Of a stretch of 64,000 nucleotides of DNA, positions 10,868-23,315 are shown piece after piece. How positions within the stretch are numbered: position 1 is the stretch's first letter; each line of letters begins with the position of its first letter. The DNA comes from Acorus gramineus. Lineage: Eukaryota > Streptophyta > Magnoliopsida > Acorales > Acoraceae. The DNA lies in the NCBI GenBank assembly GCA_030737835.1, contig JAUJYN010000014.1, positions 1,664,152 to 1,728,151 of the forward strand, written 5' to 3'. The notes below the pieces were generated by a model. It was not told the DNA's origin, did not search any database, and saw only the letters and a program-made list of their open reading frames with translations. Position numbers and translations under genes: made by a program.

Positions 10868-13031
10868 AAAGGCCTTGAATCATAGTGACCCACTCCCAAA
10901 GGGGTCTACATCAGAGGGGTGTTTATCCCACTCATTCATCTGTCACCCTAGCTGTGATAAATCTGAAAGAAAAGAACTAGAGGGGCTTCCGTAACATTTC
11001 AAAGAAAAAGAAAGAAAGAAAAACTGAAACAGCACATGTTGTGGGGCTGCTGTAAGATTAGGCCAATGTCACGGACAATATAGTCTCTCTCTGTCTACCA
11101 CTATACCAATTGATGTAATGGGGTCACTTGAACTCAATTAATGAGAGGGCCACTTTATGGTTCTCAGAGCTATGGAAATATTTGTTCCAATTCAATTAAA
11201 ACAACAAATTAAATGACACCAATTCATTGGTGATCCCATGCATGTTTGACCTAGAAAAAGCAAAGTTCTTCTATTTGAGGAATGCTAACAAAATTAAGCC
11301 CATGTGGATCAGTCTCCAACTGTAGCAAGTTTTTAAACATGTAATTGGGCAACTTGAATTCAGTGAGGGTGACCACTTTATGGTCCTTTATCCCTTTAGA
11401 ACCATGGATTTTATGCGCTCCACTAATTTATTTGTCATCCCATGCATTGAACTACAATTTTTTTTTAAAGGTCAATGTTCTCTGTTTGAGCAGTTTCAAA
11501 AAAATGCTCTGTTTTTAGGAAGGCTTAAATGTTTGGTTTGGGTGGTTCAAATGAAGAGTGCGTTCAGTTCAAAGAAAGGGGCATTATATCTACCTACAAA
11601 AGATTCCAGTGACAGTCTTCCTTTCACCCATCTCACTATAGGGACAAGAAGTGTAGCTTTCCCACTGTCTGTATTTCCCATTCATGAATCATAACTGATT
11701 AAAATAAGAGCTAAGGAGATGTAGTCAGCTTCATAGCTGTGAGTGAATGGTGTCATCTATTCCTCCACATGTGTGTTACAGGTCAAAAAGGGTCCTACAA
11801 GAAGAACATTTTTCAATGAATTGGAGCCCACTAATTAAAAACCATGTATACGTTTGAATAGGAGAAAACATTCTCCTTGTGCTTTTGTCTTCTGTGAATT
11901 GGCTTCTAAGCTAACTCATTAGATCACCATTATATCTGGTCTTGAATATGTGCAGTGTTTGCTGTACTTTTTTTTATTTATTTATAAACTCCTGTTTCAC
12001 ATTTTTTCTAAAAATTAGATCCACGAACTATGCTCCATATACTGACAGCTCATGCTCTAATTAGCGAGGGCCCACGACCCGAATGACCCTCATACCTAAC
12101 GACCGAGCATCAATCCAAATAAGTATATTCATGATTCAATTTTTATATTAAGGATCGTCAACTGTTGATTCTCTAAATCAACACAGATCTATTAAATCTA
12201 AAGCTATCATGTAACTGATTCTCTAAAATTATAATCATATATCTTGGATGTGGAATTGATCGTCAATTGATTCACAAGATCCCAACAAATTATGTGCATG
12301 CATTTATCAGGGTATAATGACAGTAGATTCTGCAAATTCCTCAAATAACACATAACCGATTCCCTAAAATCTAGGATCCCCTTCCATCCGATCCGACCGA
12401 TGGGAGGAGGATCCACAAAGGATTCTAGAGTTCCATTTGACTATCTATGGAGGTGTGTGAAATCTTTTTTTACAACGACTTTAAATTGTGCACTTCACTT
12501 ATTTAAGCATTGGAGGGCCTTTCGGAGGTCACTCCAACCCTGTTTCCGATGATGTTCGAGGAGAAGGATCGACAATGACACTGAAAAAACCGTCAGGAGG
12601 AGCGGAGCGAACGGCATACTATCATTTTCTATCCCTCCACATATAAAAAAAAAAGGCAGTTGCTTTGTTGTCAAGACAAATGTAAGCCAAAAGAAAAAAT
12701 ATTTAAAGAAACATCTTATGATAATTGTTGGAGTCAGAGAGTTGAATATAATATATCACCATATAGACAACTTTAAAAAAAGAGTGATACAATGAAATGG
12801 TAATCCATTGCGCCGAAAGATCGATGCTAATACTTTTCTTAAATTTTGAAATGATTATGTACTGCTTCAGAAGGGAAAGAGCAACCAACTAATGTGCCAT
12901 TATGACGAATGATTATATTTGGGAATTAAACACGAATTCAAAGTTCCATGAATCACAATGCATGAATATATATAATGCCAAGTGGCAATACACACACACA
13001 CACAAAATAATAATAATAATAATAATAACAA
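10825..13031. other. AT-rich non-coding sequence with poly(T) tract
   Basis: Contains a T tract at 10831-10862 and the diverged direct repeat listed separately. Near 12200-12380 are two similar GATTC(T/C)CTAAAAT stretches. An (AC)n plus (AAT)n microsatellite lies at 12991-13027. No coding exon was recognised. Confidence 0.5.
11108..11520 (+). repeat. Diverged direct repeat of about 180 bp
   Basis: The stretch 11108-11290 and the stretch 11342-11520 share an ordered series of words. These include ACTTGAA.TCA, CCACTTTATGGT, ATCCCATGCAT and TTCT.T.TTTGAG, with indels between them. This is an old local duplication of unknown origin. Confidence 0.55.
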
Positions 13032-13225
13032 TTTTTTTTTTTTTTTTTTATGGGAAAGGCCCACAAGAGGTTGCGTACATCACACAATAGCTCAAGACCC
13101 ATTACGACAGTCCATGAGGACAAACTCCTCATAGGGGGTGCACACCAGAATTTGAACTCAGGATCACTACTTAGACTGGTGCATCTCAACCACTCGGTCA
13201 ACAAGTGGTGATGTGTTTGCCCCAT
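13032..13225 (-). mobile_element. tRNA-derived SINE with poly(A) tail
   Basis: Read on the minus strand from about 13225, TTGACCGAGTGG (A-box-like) is followed by GAGTTCAAATTCT (B-box-like). A body of about 100 nt ends in an A tract (13032-13049 on the opposite strand), which abuts an AAT microsatellite. ATAAC occurs on both sides and may be a short target duplication. The head, body and tail order is that of a plant SINE. Confidence 0.7.
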
Positions 13226-13324
13226 AACCTTGACACTTTTCTTTTTACTAGCACTGATGGTGTAACTTTACCACTAGACTTGGTAATAATAATAATCTCT
13301 ACCCAGCTCAACTCCTTAAATTGA

Positions 13325-13453
13325 TTAGGCAGCGGAATTTTTGACATCCTTTACTCCTGATCTAAATTCACCGACAACAATAAACGCACCATCAGCAGTG
13401 TCAACTTGAACAGAACACCGGAACCGTGTGGAGGTCCCTGTTCTTTGTCAACT
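13325..13453 (-). pseudogene. Pseudo-exon encoding part of a dsRNA-binding domain
   Basis: On the minus strand a good splice acceptor (TTTAAATCCTGCAG) ends at 13454. It is followed by frames reading DKEQGPPH and then CSVQVDTADGAFIVVGEF and GVKDVKNSAA. The order Gly-Pro-Pro-His, CSVQV, and K(D)..KNSAA is the layout of a dsRBD, the fold used by Dicer-like and other small-RNA proteins. One base is missing between the first two blocks, and a stop follows NSAA, so it is not translatable as it stands. No neighbouring exon of the same gene was found. Which dsRBD family it came from is not clear. Confidence 0.5.
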
Positions 13454-13830
13454 CTGCAGGATTTAAAAGGAAAGATTGTTCAAATGTCACAGAAAACAAT
13501 ATGGTCGATACTTTCACAAGTTTATACGAGACATGCATGAAACTATTATTCGCAAAATAATCCTTGTTGTAAGAAATAGATGAAAAGCGAAGATTCTAGA
13601 AGTTAATGAATTTGGAAGATCCCAAAAATGATATAAATGGGGGTAATGTGTATCAAAAAAACAAGTTGGCTAGACAAATGAACTGAATCTCTAATTTCAA
13701 TACTATAATGGTTCTGCCATATCCTCACATTCTGCACTGAACTAGTCTTTAGGCAACCATGGATGAACAATAGCATAATCAACCCCGTCTTGTGGGAGAC
13801 AATGGAATAACTATCTCGGTCTTCTCAGGG
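13454..13830. other. Non-coding sequence before the LTR nest
   Basis: Nothing firmly recognised. A short minus-strand reading near 13730-13790 (DYAIVHPWLPKD) could be another gene relic but matches no family I can name. Confidence 0.3.
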
Positions 13831-15338
13831 TGTTATGCCTGTGTCATTTAGAGCCTTATTTTTTCATCGGAGTTGTTAAAATTTTGGCTTTTAGCTACCT
13901 GCGGGAGTTGGGGTGCTCTGATTAAAAATCTGACTGCATAATTGTTCTCCTGGTACTGGCATTGGCCTACTTGTAAATTTTCATCGCATTCTGACGTCTT
14001 ATGCAATTCCGATTGGTATTCGGATTTAATTTTTGTCAATATCCAAGATGAAGAGGTTCAAATCTAATTTTATCATGGGATGTTTAGTTTTGAGTTAGCT
14101 TTCTTACAAAAATGGAATTAGATCATCTGGATTCATGTAGCAAAAGTTATGGGTATTTTTTCAATTATACCCTGGGGATGAGAAAATCCTGGCAGCAGCC
14201 CTGTTTGATGTTTAGCTCATATTTTGGAATAGCTGGAGGGGTTATTTGAGCTGAGCATAAACATGAAAGTTGTAGATAATCTTCTTGGCTTTTCAATGGA
14301 TTTTGCATTGTACAATGCGGAGCTAGATTGTGGAAGTTATAGCTGTTCTAGTGTTGACTGTCCAGAATTTTATTCAAGGATGGCATGTTCATTTCACCCC
14401 CACTAGATTTGTTGTATTTAGGCCCAAATGTCTCTCCTCTGTCTCTCAGTCTCAACTCTCTTTTGGTCCAGCCCTTTTGAGTGTGTTTGGTGGAGTTTTT
14501 GAAGGAGAAGAAGATGGAACAAGAAGAGGTAGAGTTAGAAAAAGTGGAAATCAAGGTGTGTGTGTGTGCAAGATTTGTTGTTGTGTTGTCTCTTCCTTCT
14601 CCTCCTCCTCTAGATCACCTCTCATGGTTTTCTCCCCTGTTCCCCCTCCCCTCTGGTTCAGCAAGAAGAAGAGAGGCTAAGATTGAGGTGGTGGTAGTGG
14701 TGGTGGTGGTCGAGGTGGTCGTGGGCACGCTTGTGAGCTCCCACATCTCCCCTTCCCTCCCCCCTCTCTTGGTAAGCTTTTCCCTCTTCTTTCTACTGGT
14801 TTTTCAGCATGTGGGTATGTGTGGGTGCTGTTGGGAGAGTGTTGTTATGTGAAATTGTTATTGCACATGAGGTGTTTGTGAATGAATGGTGGTTGTTTTG
14901 TATTGTAGTAAGGCAGATTTGTGTCTCCTTAAAATCCTTATAGAACTAGTACCTAGAGGCATGTTTTGAGGCTTGTGTCCCATGTAATATGATCATCTAT
15001 GTGTCTAGATGCTATATATGAAATTTGGTGTCAATATGATATCTGTGTTGTAAGTTATAATTTGTTTTGAATGGACTGTCCAGATTCGGGTGGGAACTGT
15101 CCAGTTTCCGAAAAGATTTTATTTTGGGCTTGTAGAGTCCAAATGAAGTTATGATGTCTTCATGGATTATGATCCCAACATATCATAGAACGTGTATGAT
15201 TTATTTCATAATTAATGGATCTGTATTTGGTGTTGTGGAGATCAAATAGTAGGGCTGGTTGCAGCAGACATACCAATTTTACTTGATTGTGTGTCAGGGA
15301 GTTGTTATGCATGTTGTGAAAACTATCTGGAGTTAGAG
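13831..15338 (+). mobile_element. Ty3/gypsy LTR (subfamily II), 5' segment
   Basis: Starts TGTTATGCCTGTGTCATTTA, the left end shared with copies at 44611 and 62582 and, inverted, at 22801 and 36290. It contains the pyrimidine-rich zone and the CTCTTGGTAAGC donor-like site (14764-14775) seen in the other LTRs. It is interrupted by the inverted LTR at 15339 and resumes at 17131. Confidence 0.75.
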
Positions 15339-17130
15339 TGTCACGCCCTAGGGCGGCCGTCCCCGATACGTGGCAAATATATATAATATCAGCAGTCTAT
15401 ACAGGAGATCAATAAAACACTCTAAACAACATCGAAAATGACAACACAATCAGTAATGTAGCTGACATAATATATATACATATAGCGGAAGCTTAAACGA
15501 CTGAGTCTGTAATTCAAAGACATATTACAGACCCGAATACATAATCAACTGTCCTGTGAGAGCCAATATAAACAATGACATCCAAATACAAGTGTGTGCC
15601 CAAGCACGGATAACAATACATACAATCAAGAAGGGGATGCTGATGGCCTCTCACTCGCAGAACCCAAAACGTGACGCTGCTCCGCTACTGCTGTGATGCC
15701 TCGGGGAGCTTCTCCTTCAGATCCGACTCAGATACAACTGGAGGAAAAGAATATGCGAGGGGTGAGCCACACGCTCAGTGAATGGCACAATCTATGCAAC
15801 ACAACTCATATTAACCTTAAATAATTATAGTCCCTGAACTGGAGTAACTACACAAGTTAGTGGGTCATAACATCGTCGACCCACCCCACCCTCACCCTTA
15901 CCCTTTAAGGGGGTGACATGGGCCTTTTCAGACTAGACTGCTCTCCTCCCTTGATCCACCCGGTAACCTCTCCCACACTCTGTAGCCTCTACCTGGTATA
16001 CTCCCACGATCAGCACTATCTGACGCATCAGAGGTACCTACAGATGGGAGCCCTCTGTTAGGTCATCTTTCCAACGCCGGGGAGCCCCTGCGCCCCTGGC
16101 GCACTGCCGCGCCCCTGCCCGCGCGCCCAGACGCGCTGCCGCGCGCACTACGCCCCCGCGCAGCACCCCACGCGCACCCCCGCCCGTCTGCACGCGCCAG
16201 CGCCCGTCTGCGCGCGGATGGCTCCGCGTGTGCGCCCGAGCCCCTTCCACCCCCTCCTCAGCCCACCCACACCCCCTACCACCTATGCATAGCATGCATA
16301 ACCATTTAAACACCCTAATCAACCATCTAAACAAGCTAGGGGAGGAGGAAGACTTACCAACAAGGAGGGAAAGGAAAAGGGAGGAAACTCGGGTGCCCTT
16401 TGCGCACCAAACCACCACAACCGCCACCACCAAGACCACCACCACCTCAGCCACTCTCAAGGCCTAAAAATGGCTGAAAACAGGGGTGGGGGAAGCCATG
16501 AGAGGGAGGTAGAGAAAGGGAAATCAAAACAAATACCATACAAAGGTAGATCACACACATACCTTTCTTTTTCCCTTCTAGGGTTTTCTTTTTCTTCTCC
16601 TTCTACTACCTCTAATGGAAGAAAAAAAGAAGAGGGAGAGATGGAGTGTGTGAGAGGGAGATGGAGAAGAGAAGAGAAGGGGGACGCCCATCACTAGTGA
16701 CACAATACACACACACTCACTCACACACTTAGAACAATTAGGGTTTGGTGGGGCTTGACTTTGAGTCAACCCAACCACACAAAAAAAACAAAAGGATTTG
16801 ACCAAGTCAATGGTCAAATTTGACTTGGTCCAAGTCTCCTTGACTTGGTCAAGTCTCCCCTTTGACATTCCCACTCGGTCAAAAACCGGATACGATTCAG
16901 AATTGCCAAATTCTAAAACGTTACCGAAATTCGATGAAATTTTCGTGAGTGGTTCGAAATGGCACCAGGACACATAATGTGCAGTTAGATTTTTAATCAG
17001 AGTTCTCGAGCTCATGCAGATAGCTAAAAGTCTAAAATTTTAGCGGTTCCAATCGAAAAAAGAAAAATAAGAAAACTGTGAGAAATGTCCCAAAGGTGAC
17101 CAAAAGGCTAAAAGTGGCACATATATTACA
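15339..17130 (-). mobile_element. Solo LTR, minus strand, internally deleted
   Basis: Begins TGTCACGCCC and ends ATATATTACA, the inverted ends of subfamily I LTRs. It is 1.8 kb rather than 3.6 kb; sequence is missing at a join near 16080. Flanks TAGAG (15334-15338) and TAGGG (17131-17135) look like a 5-bp target duplication with one change. The host LTR continues on both sides. Confidence 0.75.
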
Positions 17131-19163
17131 TAGGGTCTTCATGAAGTAGGTTTATATGTGTATCAGAAGGTTCCATATTTTAATTGAGCATCATTGGTTG
17201 TGCTTTGCATCTTTCGTTGGCGGAACTCGCGATGAATGAGTTGATAGGTGAGTGGTTCGATCCAACCCTTCGGGAAGCGTTGGATGCACATAGTCGTGCG
17301 TCACGCATCCGTGGGGCACCCTAACTATACTACTTGTTGAGACGAGTAGTATGGTCATGTCTAACCCATATTATGCTAGATATCTTGCATACTAGGCCTG
17401 TATAGCTCTTATATTACATAGAATCCCCTATTCTACCATATACTTGTCTATGCATTGTATTCATATGTGAATAACCATGTTTGCATGCGCCATTTTTGTA
17501 TGGGCATGTATTTCCTTGCATTATGTGGATGTATAGAATATGGCATGTCTTAGGTAGTCTTGTAATACTACCCCCCTAGATTAGTAATATCTAGCAAGAT
17601 TAAGCCTGGGTTAATGACCGGGTGCATACTTAGTATTCCCTGGTAATAAGACTTGAGCACGTGGTGTAGTAGTTGCGCCCATCTTGTTGGGGGCAAAGCT
17701 ATGACCTTCTTGAGATGATGAGGCTTCATCTCTCTCTCGCCCTCTCCCCTTGCGCGAACTGAGTAAGTAGATGTGGTTCCTACTTGACTCAGATTCGTTT
17801 GGGAATATTGGCATGCATCTGTTAGTCCGCGAGATCGCGCTTGACCCTTCCCTTTTAAGTTGGTGATATCCAACGCATGTTAGGGTATACCTTGTATGCT
17901 TGTATGCATATTATTTAGGCCATGCCTGGTATGTATGTTGCATATATATATTGTTTATGATTTATCCATGTTAGGGAGAACCCCTACAGTTAATTCTAAG
18001 TTATCGTGCATGTGGACCATGTATATAACTGCGATAGAATTCTCCTATTATAGTTGCTTATGTTAGCCTATTCGTGCCTATCTGTGCTAGGCGTGGGTAT
18101 GACTTGTTGTCGGGTTGTACCTTAGTTAGTTAGAGCGCAAGCGATGTAATTGCCACCCTGCATCCGTGTGATGCACTTGTTGGAATTCAGGAGAATTCGA
18201 TGTTATACCGGTGTTTTGAACCAGTGGTTATGGTGTTTAAGCTAGGCCTACCCATGTTAGGCGAGTGTATGAACCTCCCATTGGGTTATGCCTTGGGCTC
18301 ATTTTTGGTGCGAGAGTTGAGGTAACTCCTTGTGTCTGAGCAATGCATCTGTGTGGGAGTTCATATGTATTCGATAGCATCGGTAGGTGATTATCGAGAG
18401 TAGTTATTTTTCTATTGGGTTCGCTTTGTGAAGATGGAGTGTTTCCTCCCAATATCGTCCGTGTTGAAGCGGCCCGGGTTGTAGCTGTCCTGACAGAGGG
18501 CCCCCACCTGTAGGTACTATCGATGCATGTGGCAAGATGTGCTGATCATGGGGGTATACCAGGTAGAGGCTACCCGGGAGAGGGCTAAGGAATGATACTG
18601 CGAGCGTGGAATCGTTCTCCCCTTCGTCGAATTTGTGTCGATGCTGCCTAGCGTTGTAGCTGTCCTGACAGAGAGCCCCCACCTGTAGGTACTATTGATG
18701 CATGCGGCAAGATGTACTGATCATGGGGGTATACAAGGTAGAGGCTACTCGGGAGAGGGTTACCGGATGATGAAGGGTGTAGAGCAAGCAGTTTTATCCC
18801 AAAAGTCACTAGGATCACCCCTGCGGGGGTGAGGGTGAGGGTAAGTTGAGTCACGTCGTCACGTAACTCTTATACCCATCAAGTATACTCTGGGTATGAT
18901 ACTCCTAACGCGTGAGGTATCAAAGTATATCTCTACCTCGTAGCGGATGGACTCGTTGTATTTTGTTATCCAGTAACACCATGTGTTATGGTTAACAGTT
19001 GTTCCTCCCTGAGTGTCCCAAGAGCCTCCCTCCGGGAGTGAGGGCGAGGGTGAGGTTGGTCACGCCGCCACGTGACCTTGTTATCCATTGGGTTCCCACC
19101 CATGTTTTCCTTGAAAGGAAATTGCCTTAGTATTGAATTGTTGTTATGGTGCTTGGCTTCTTG
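17131..19163 (+). mobile_element. Ty3/gypsy LTR (subfamily II), middle segment
   Basis: Continuation of the LTR started at 13831. It carries the GTGAGTGG...ATCCAACCC block (17250-17270) and its stem-loop (17273-17310), two GGGTGA/hairpin modules (18825-18866 and 19035-19077), and then the insertion site TCTTG (19159-19163). Confidence 0.75.
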
Positions 19164-22100
19164 TGTCACGCCCCAGGCGTCCCCGAGACGTGGCAAAATA
19201 AATATAATATCAGCTATCAATACCTGAGGTCAATAAGGACACCAACAACAATACACAAGGCGGCAAAGCAATATAATGATAACTGACTGAAAAGCGGAAG
19301 CATAATATATAACAATGTCTGTAAATTAAAAACATTATTACAGACCCGAATACACAATCAATGACCTATGAAAGCGAAGTCTAGACCAAAGAAATACAAC
19401 CTGTGCCACATGCACGATTTACAAAGCACAAAATGACTCCAGGAATGCTGACAGCCTCGCACACGCCACCCGTCGGTAGAACGCTCCACGCCCATAAGAC
19501 CAAGCCACAGGAAGCTCCAGCTCCACGCCCAACACTGCCCCTGAAAAGAAACAGTATGCGAGGGGTGAGCTACAAGCTCAGTGAGTGGCTGGAAACCAAT
19601 CACCATTCTACAGTTCCATACATAAACAATTTCCTTTTTCAAGGAAAAACATGCGAAGAAACCCAATGGATAACAGGGTCACGCGGCGGCGCGACCAACC
19701 TCACCCCCACCCTCACTCCCGGAGGGAGTCTTTTGGGACTTATGGGGAGAGACCATACTGTCGGTCGAAGAGACCCTGATTTACTGGTCTACTCAACACT
19801 ACTGGATCATCTACATCTAGATAATCGCCCAACGATGTCCTTCAGCATCGATCACGAGACCGGACCCAACAACTATGGGAACGGTCGAACAACGAATGGG
19901 TCACGAGGCGACGTGTCTTCGCCTCATCCACACCCTCACTCCTGAAAGGAGACATCTTGGGACTTTGGGAGAGACTTAGACTGTTCTACACCCCTGGTCC
20001 ACCGGTAGCCTCTCCCACCCTCGTGGCCTCCGCCTAGTCCTCTGACAGGTATAGCCAACGCCGGGGAGTTCCTACATCGGATCCAATGAAGGGGAGAACG
20101 ATTCCACGCTCGCGACATCATTCATTAACCCTCTCCCGGGTAGTATCTACAACCCGATCTCCTCAACTCACCGCTCTACACCCTTGGTCCGCTAGTAGCC
20201 CTTTCCCACCCTCGTGGCCTCCACCTAGTCCGCTCCCACCATCCGTACTGTTCGACACATCGGAGGTACCTACGGACGGGAGCCCTCTGACAGGTATAGC
20301 CAACGTCGGGGAGTTCCTACATCGGATCCAACGAAGGGGAGAACGATCCCATGTTTGCAAAGCGAAACCCAAAGGAAAACAACCACTCTCGATACTCGCT
20401 TATCGAGATATCACACACATGCATAACAACAACCAACACACTCATATTAACCTTAAAGTAGTCATAATCCCTAAACGGGAGTAACTACACAAGCTAGTGG
20501 GTCGTAACATCGCCGACCCACCACACCCTCACCCTCACCCTCACAGGGGTGACATGGGCCTCTTGGGACTGACTAGACTGCTATTGACCCTTGGTCCCAC
20601 CGGGTAGCCTCTCCCACCCTCGTAGCCTCCACCTGGTATACTCCCACGATCAGCACAGTCCGACGCATCGGAGGCACCTACAGATGGGAGCCCTCTGTCA
20701 GGCCAGCTAACGCCGGGGAGTTCCTACCTCGGATCCCAACCAATAAGGAGAAGACAGCCTACTCACGCGGATATGATCCTCTTGGATCCGTCGACAACGC
20801 TTCCTAACATTTCTAATGTCATGAATTCTCAAGAATTCCTCCAAGGCGCATAACTAAGATGCGGGGAAACCTATATTATAACCACAAGGTTATAATATTC
20901 TCTAAGGCATGCTTACAACAATATAATCACATAATCCCATCTTGATTTAAATAAATTAAACTAAATGGGAACATGCATAGGTCGGGGCTTTCCAATCAAA
21001 GGGACATGGTGTCAGGATGCATTTCCCTAGCATACAAGGTCTAATGTGGCATGGTTATATCATAGCATTCGATATAAGGGTGCATATCCCTAGCATACGA
21101 GTCTAGGGTGGCATGCATATTATTTACATATTATAGCTAGGGGGCCCCATTGATGCGCGACGCGCGTCTATGCGGGTTGAGCGCATCCCTAGAGAGGGGG
21201 GGGGGGGATTGGAATCAAACCACTCACCTTAACAACCCGGGACCTCGCGCATCCCATCCGATGAGATCTGCAAGATAGGGGCATCTAACTGGTGAGAAAC
21301 AACACAATTTACACATAGAAATCATTAGAAATACCCCATACTCGGACAAGCATGCATACGGGCTCGCACGCATGCGAGCACGCACGTACGCACGCGAGTC
21401 CGAGTGCCCCGACACCTACCCGAACACTTGGGCAGCCACACGCATGGCCCCCCGCACGCGCACGCACGAATGCGCACGCACGCACGCACCCCAGCACCAT
21501 CGGCGCACTGCCGCGCGCCTGCTCGCGCGCCCAGACGCGCTGCCGCATGCGCGCGCACTCTCGCGCGCGCCCGCGCGCACCGCGCGTCCAGTCTAGTGCG
21601 TACCTGCGCGCACTGCGCCCCCAGCGCAGCACCCCGCGCACGCCCCAGCACGCGCACGCACGCGCGCGCGCGCACTGGTCCCCTGCCCCGCGCCCAGTTG
21701 CATGACCAGGCGCACTGCTCCGCGCGCGCACTCGTGCGCACTCCCGCGCGCACCCCCGCTCGCGCCAGCTCCTGCGTGCACCCGCGCCCCCGCGGGTCTG
21801 CGCGCTCGCCAGCGCACGCCTACGCGCGCGCCCAGCCCCTCCTAACCCCATTTTAACCCTTCCCAACCCCTCACACACACCCTAACACATCTACCCAACA
21901 TGCATGACCCTCCCAACCAACCCTAAGCCATAAAAATCAAGAAAAGGAGGGGAAAGGCTCACCTTTGGAGGGGAAATGAAAGGGGGAGGCTCGGGGGCCC
22001 TCGACGCACCCGCGACCACCTCAACCGCCACCACCACTACCACCACCTCCTCAGCCTCTCCTCAGCCTCCTCTTCGGCTGAAAATCAGGGGGGAAGGATC

Positions 22101-22275
22101 ATGAGGGGGAGCTTGAGAGGAGAGAAGACAAGCAATAACAACAATACTTACACAAAGATTCACTTGCACATGCACCTTTTCTTTCTCTTCTCTTAGGGAC
22201 ATTAAATCAAACACTTGGTAGGCTTGAATGAGAGAAAGAGAGACAAGAAGCTGAAGGTTGACGTGGGGGTTATGG

Positions 22276-22313
<38 letters not shown>

Positions 22314-22801
22314 TCACACAAATATCTAAGGAGGGAATGAAAAGACCTAGTCGTCCTTTGACTAGAAATTCTGCGCATGCTTCACTGGAACAGCCATAAC
22401 TTCCTCAATATAGCTCCGAATTGCACAATTCCAAGTCCGTTGGAAAGCCAAGAGGATTATCTATAACTTTCATGTTTATGCTAAGATCAAATAATCTCTC
22501 CAGATATTCCGAAATCAGAGCTAAACATAGAGCAGGGCTGCTGCCAGAATTTTCATCCCCGGGGTATACTTGGAAAAATACCCATAACTTTTACTACAAG
22601 AATCCAGTTGATCTAATTCCACTTCTGTACGAAAGCTAACTCAAAACTGGACATCTCATAGTAAACTCATATTTAAACCTCTTCATCATGGATTTTAACA
22701 AAATCAAATCCAAATACCAAATCAGGAATACATAACTTCTAGGAAAAAAATTATGTACCCAAATTTTCAATCAGAGCGCTCCAAATGACACAGGCACAAC
22801 A
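19164..22801 (-). mobile_element. Solo Ty3/gypsy LTR, minus strand, 3638 bp
   Basis: It runs from TGTCACGCCCCAGG to CACAGGCACAACA and has no internal region. An exact 5-bp target duplication TCTTG lies at 19159-19163 and 22802-22806, and the host LTR resumes on the far side (CCACTCACTGAGCTTG). This is the classic product of LTR-LTR recombination after insertion. It includes a GC-rich, CpG-rich block (21350-21840) and an AG microsatellite at 22280-22309. Confidence 0.92.
22280..22309. repeat. (AG)n microsatellite inside LTR
   Basis: About 15 AG units. The same position in the related minus-strand LTR (35760-35788) also carries an AG tract, so the repeat predates the two insertions. Confidence 0.9.
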
Positions 22802-23107
22802 TCTTGCCACTCACTGAGCTTGTAGCTCACCCGCGCATATTGTTTCTTCTATAGGGGCGATGTTGGGCGTGGAGTGGGAGCTTCCCTATGGCTTGATCTT
22901 GCGTGCGTGGGGCGTCTTGTCTGGCGGTTGGCGAGTGCGAGGCTGTCAGTAGTCCTAGAGTCTTGTATTTGTAATAGTGAGTGTTACACTGGTTGTATTT
23001 TATTTGTACTAGACTTGGCTCTCACAGGATAGTGATTGTGTAATAATGTTTTTGGTTTACAGACATTGTTGATATTTTATGCTTCCGCTTTTCAGTTAGC
23101 TATCATT
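22802..23107 (+). mobile_element. Ty3/gypsy LTR (subfamily II), 3' segment, truncated
   Basis: Resumes the LTR of 13831 after the nested solo LTR, with CCACTCACTGAGCTTGTAGC and the CTTCCGCTTTTCAGTTAG stretch. It stops before the usual CCTGGGGCGTGACA terminus. Confidence 0.7.
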
Positions 23108-23315
23108 CGAGTATGAAATTGGGGCTGGAAAATGGACTGTATATAATATTATCCTTACAGAGTGCTGTTAAATACAATTTTTTTTCCAGTCCTAATTTCA
23201 ATCCCATATGCGTTGATGAAAAATCAACAGAGTTGTTACCCAAAACTTGCTGGCCAGTGGGTATCCTCATCCATCTCTCATTGCTCTCTGTGGATATCCT
23301 CCGTATACCACGTCC
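23108..23315. other. Unassigned 208 bp between LTRs
   Basis: Not LTR-like. Because CGTCC (23311-23315) and CGTCG (25885-25889) may be a target duplication, its right end may be continuous with the Tat gag at 25885. Confidence 0.35.

Noticed and set aside
22421..22639. 72-codon open frame, with a similar one at 44774-44992
   Set aside because: Both lie in homologous parts of subfamily II LTRs on opposite strands. It is neither conserved in length nor linked to a gene.
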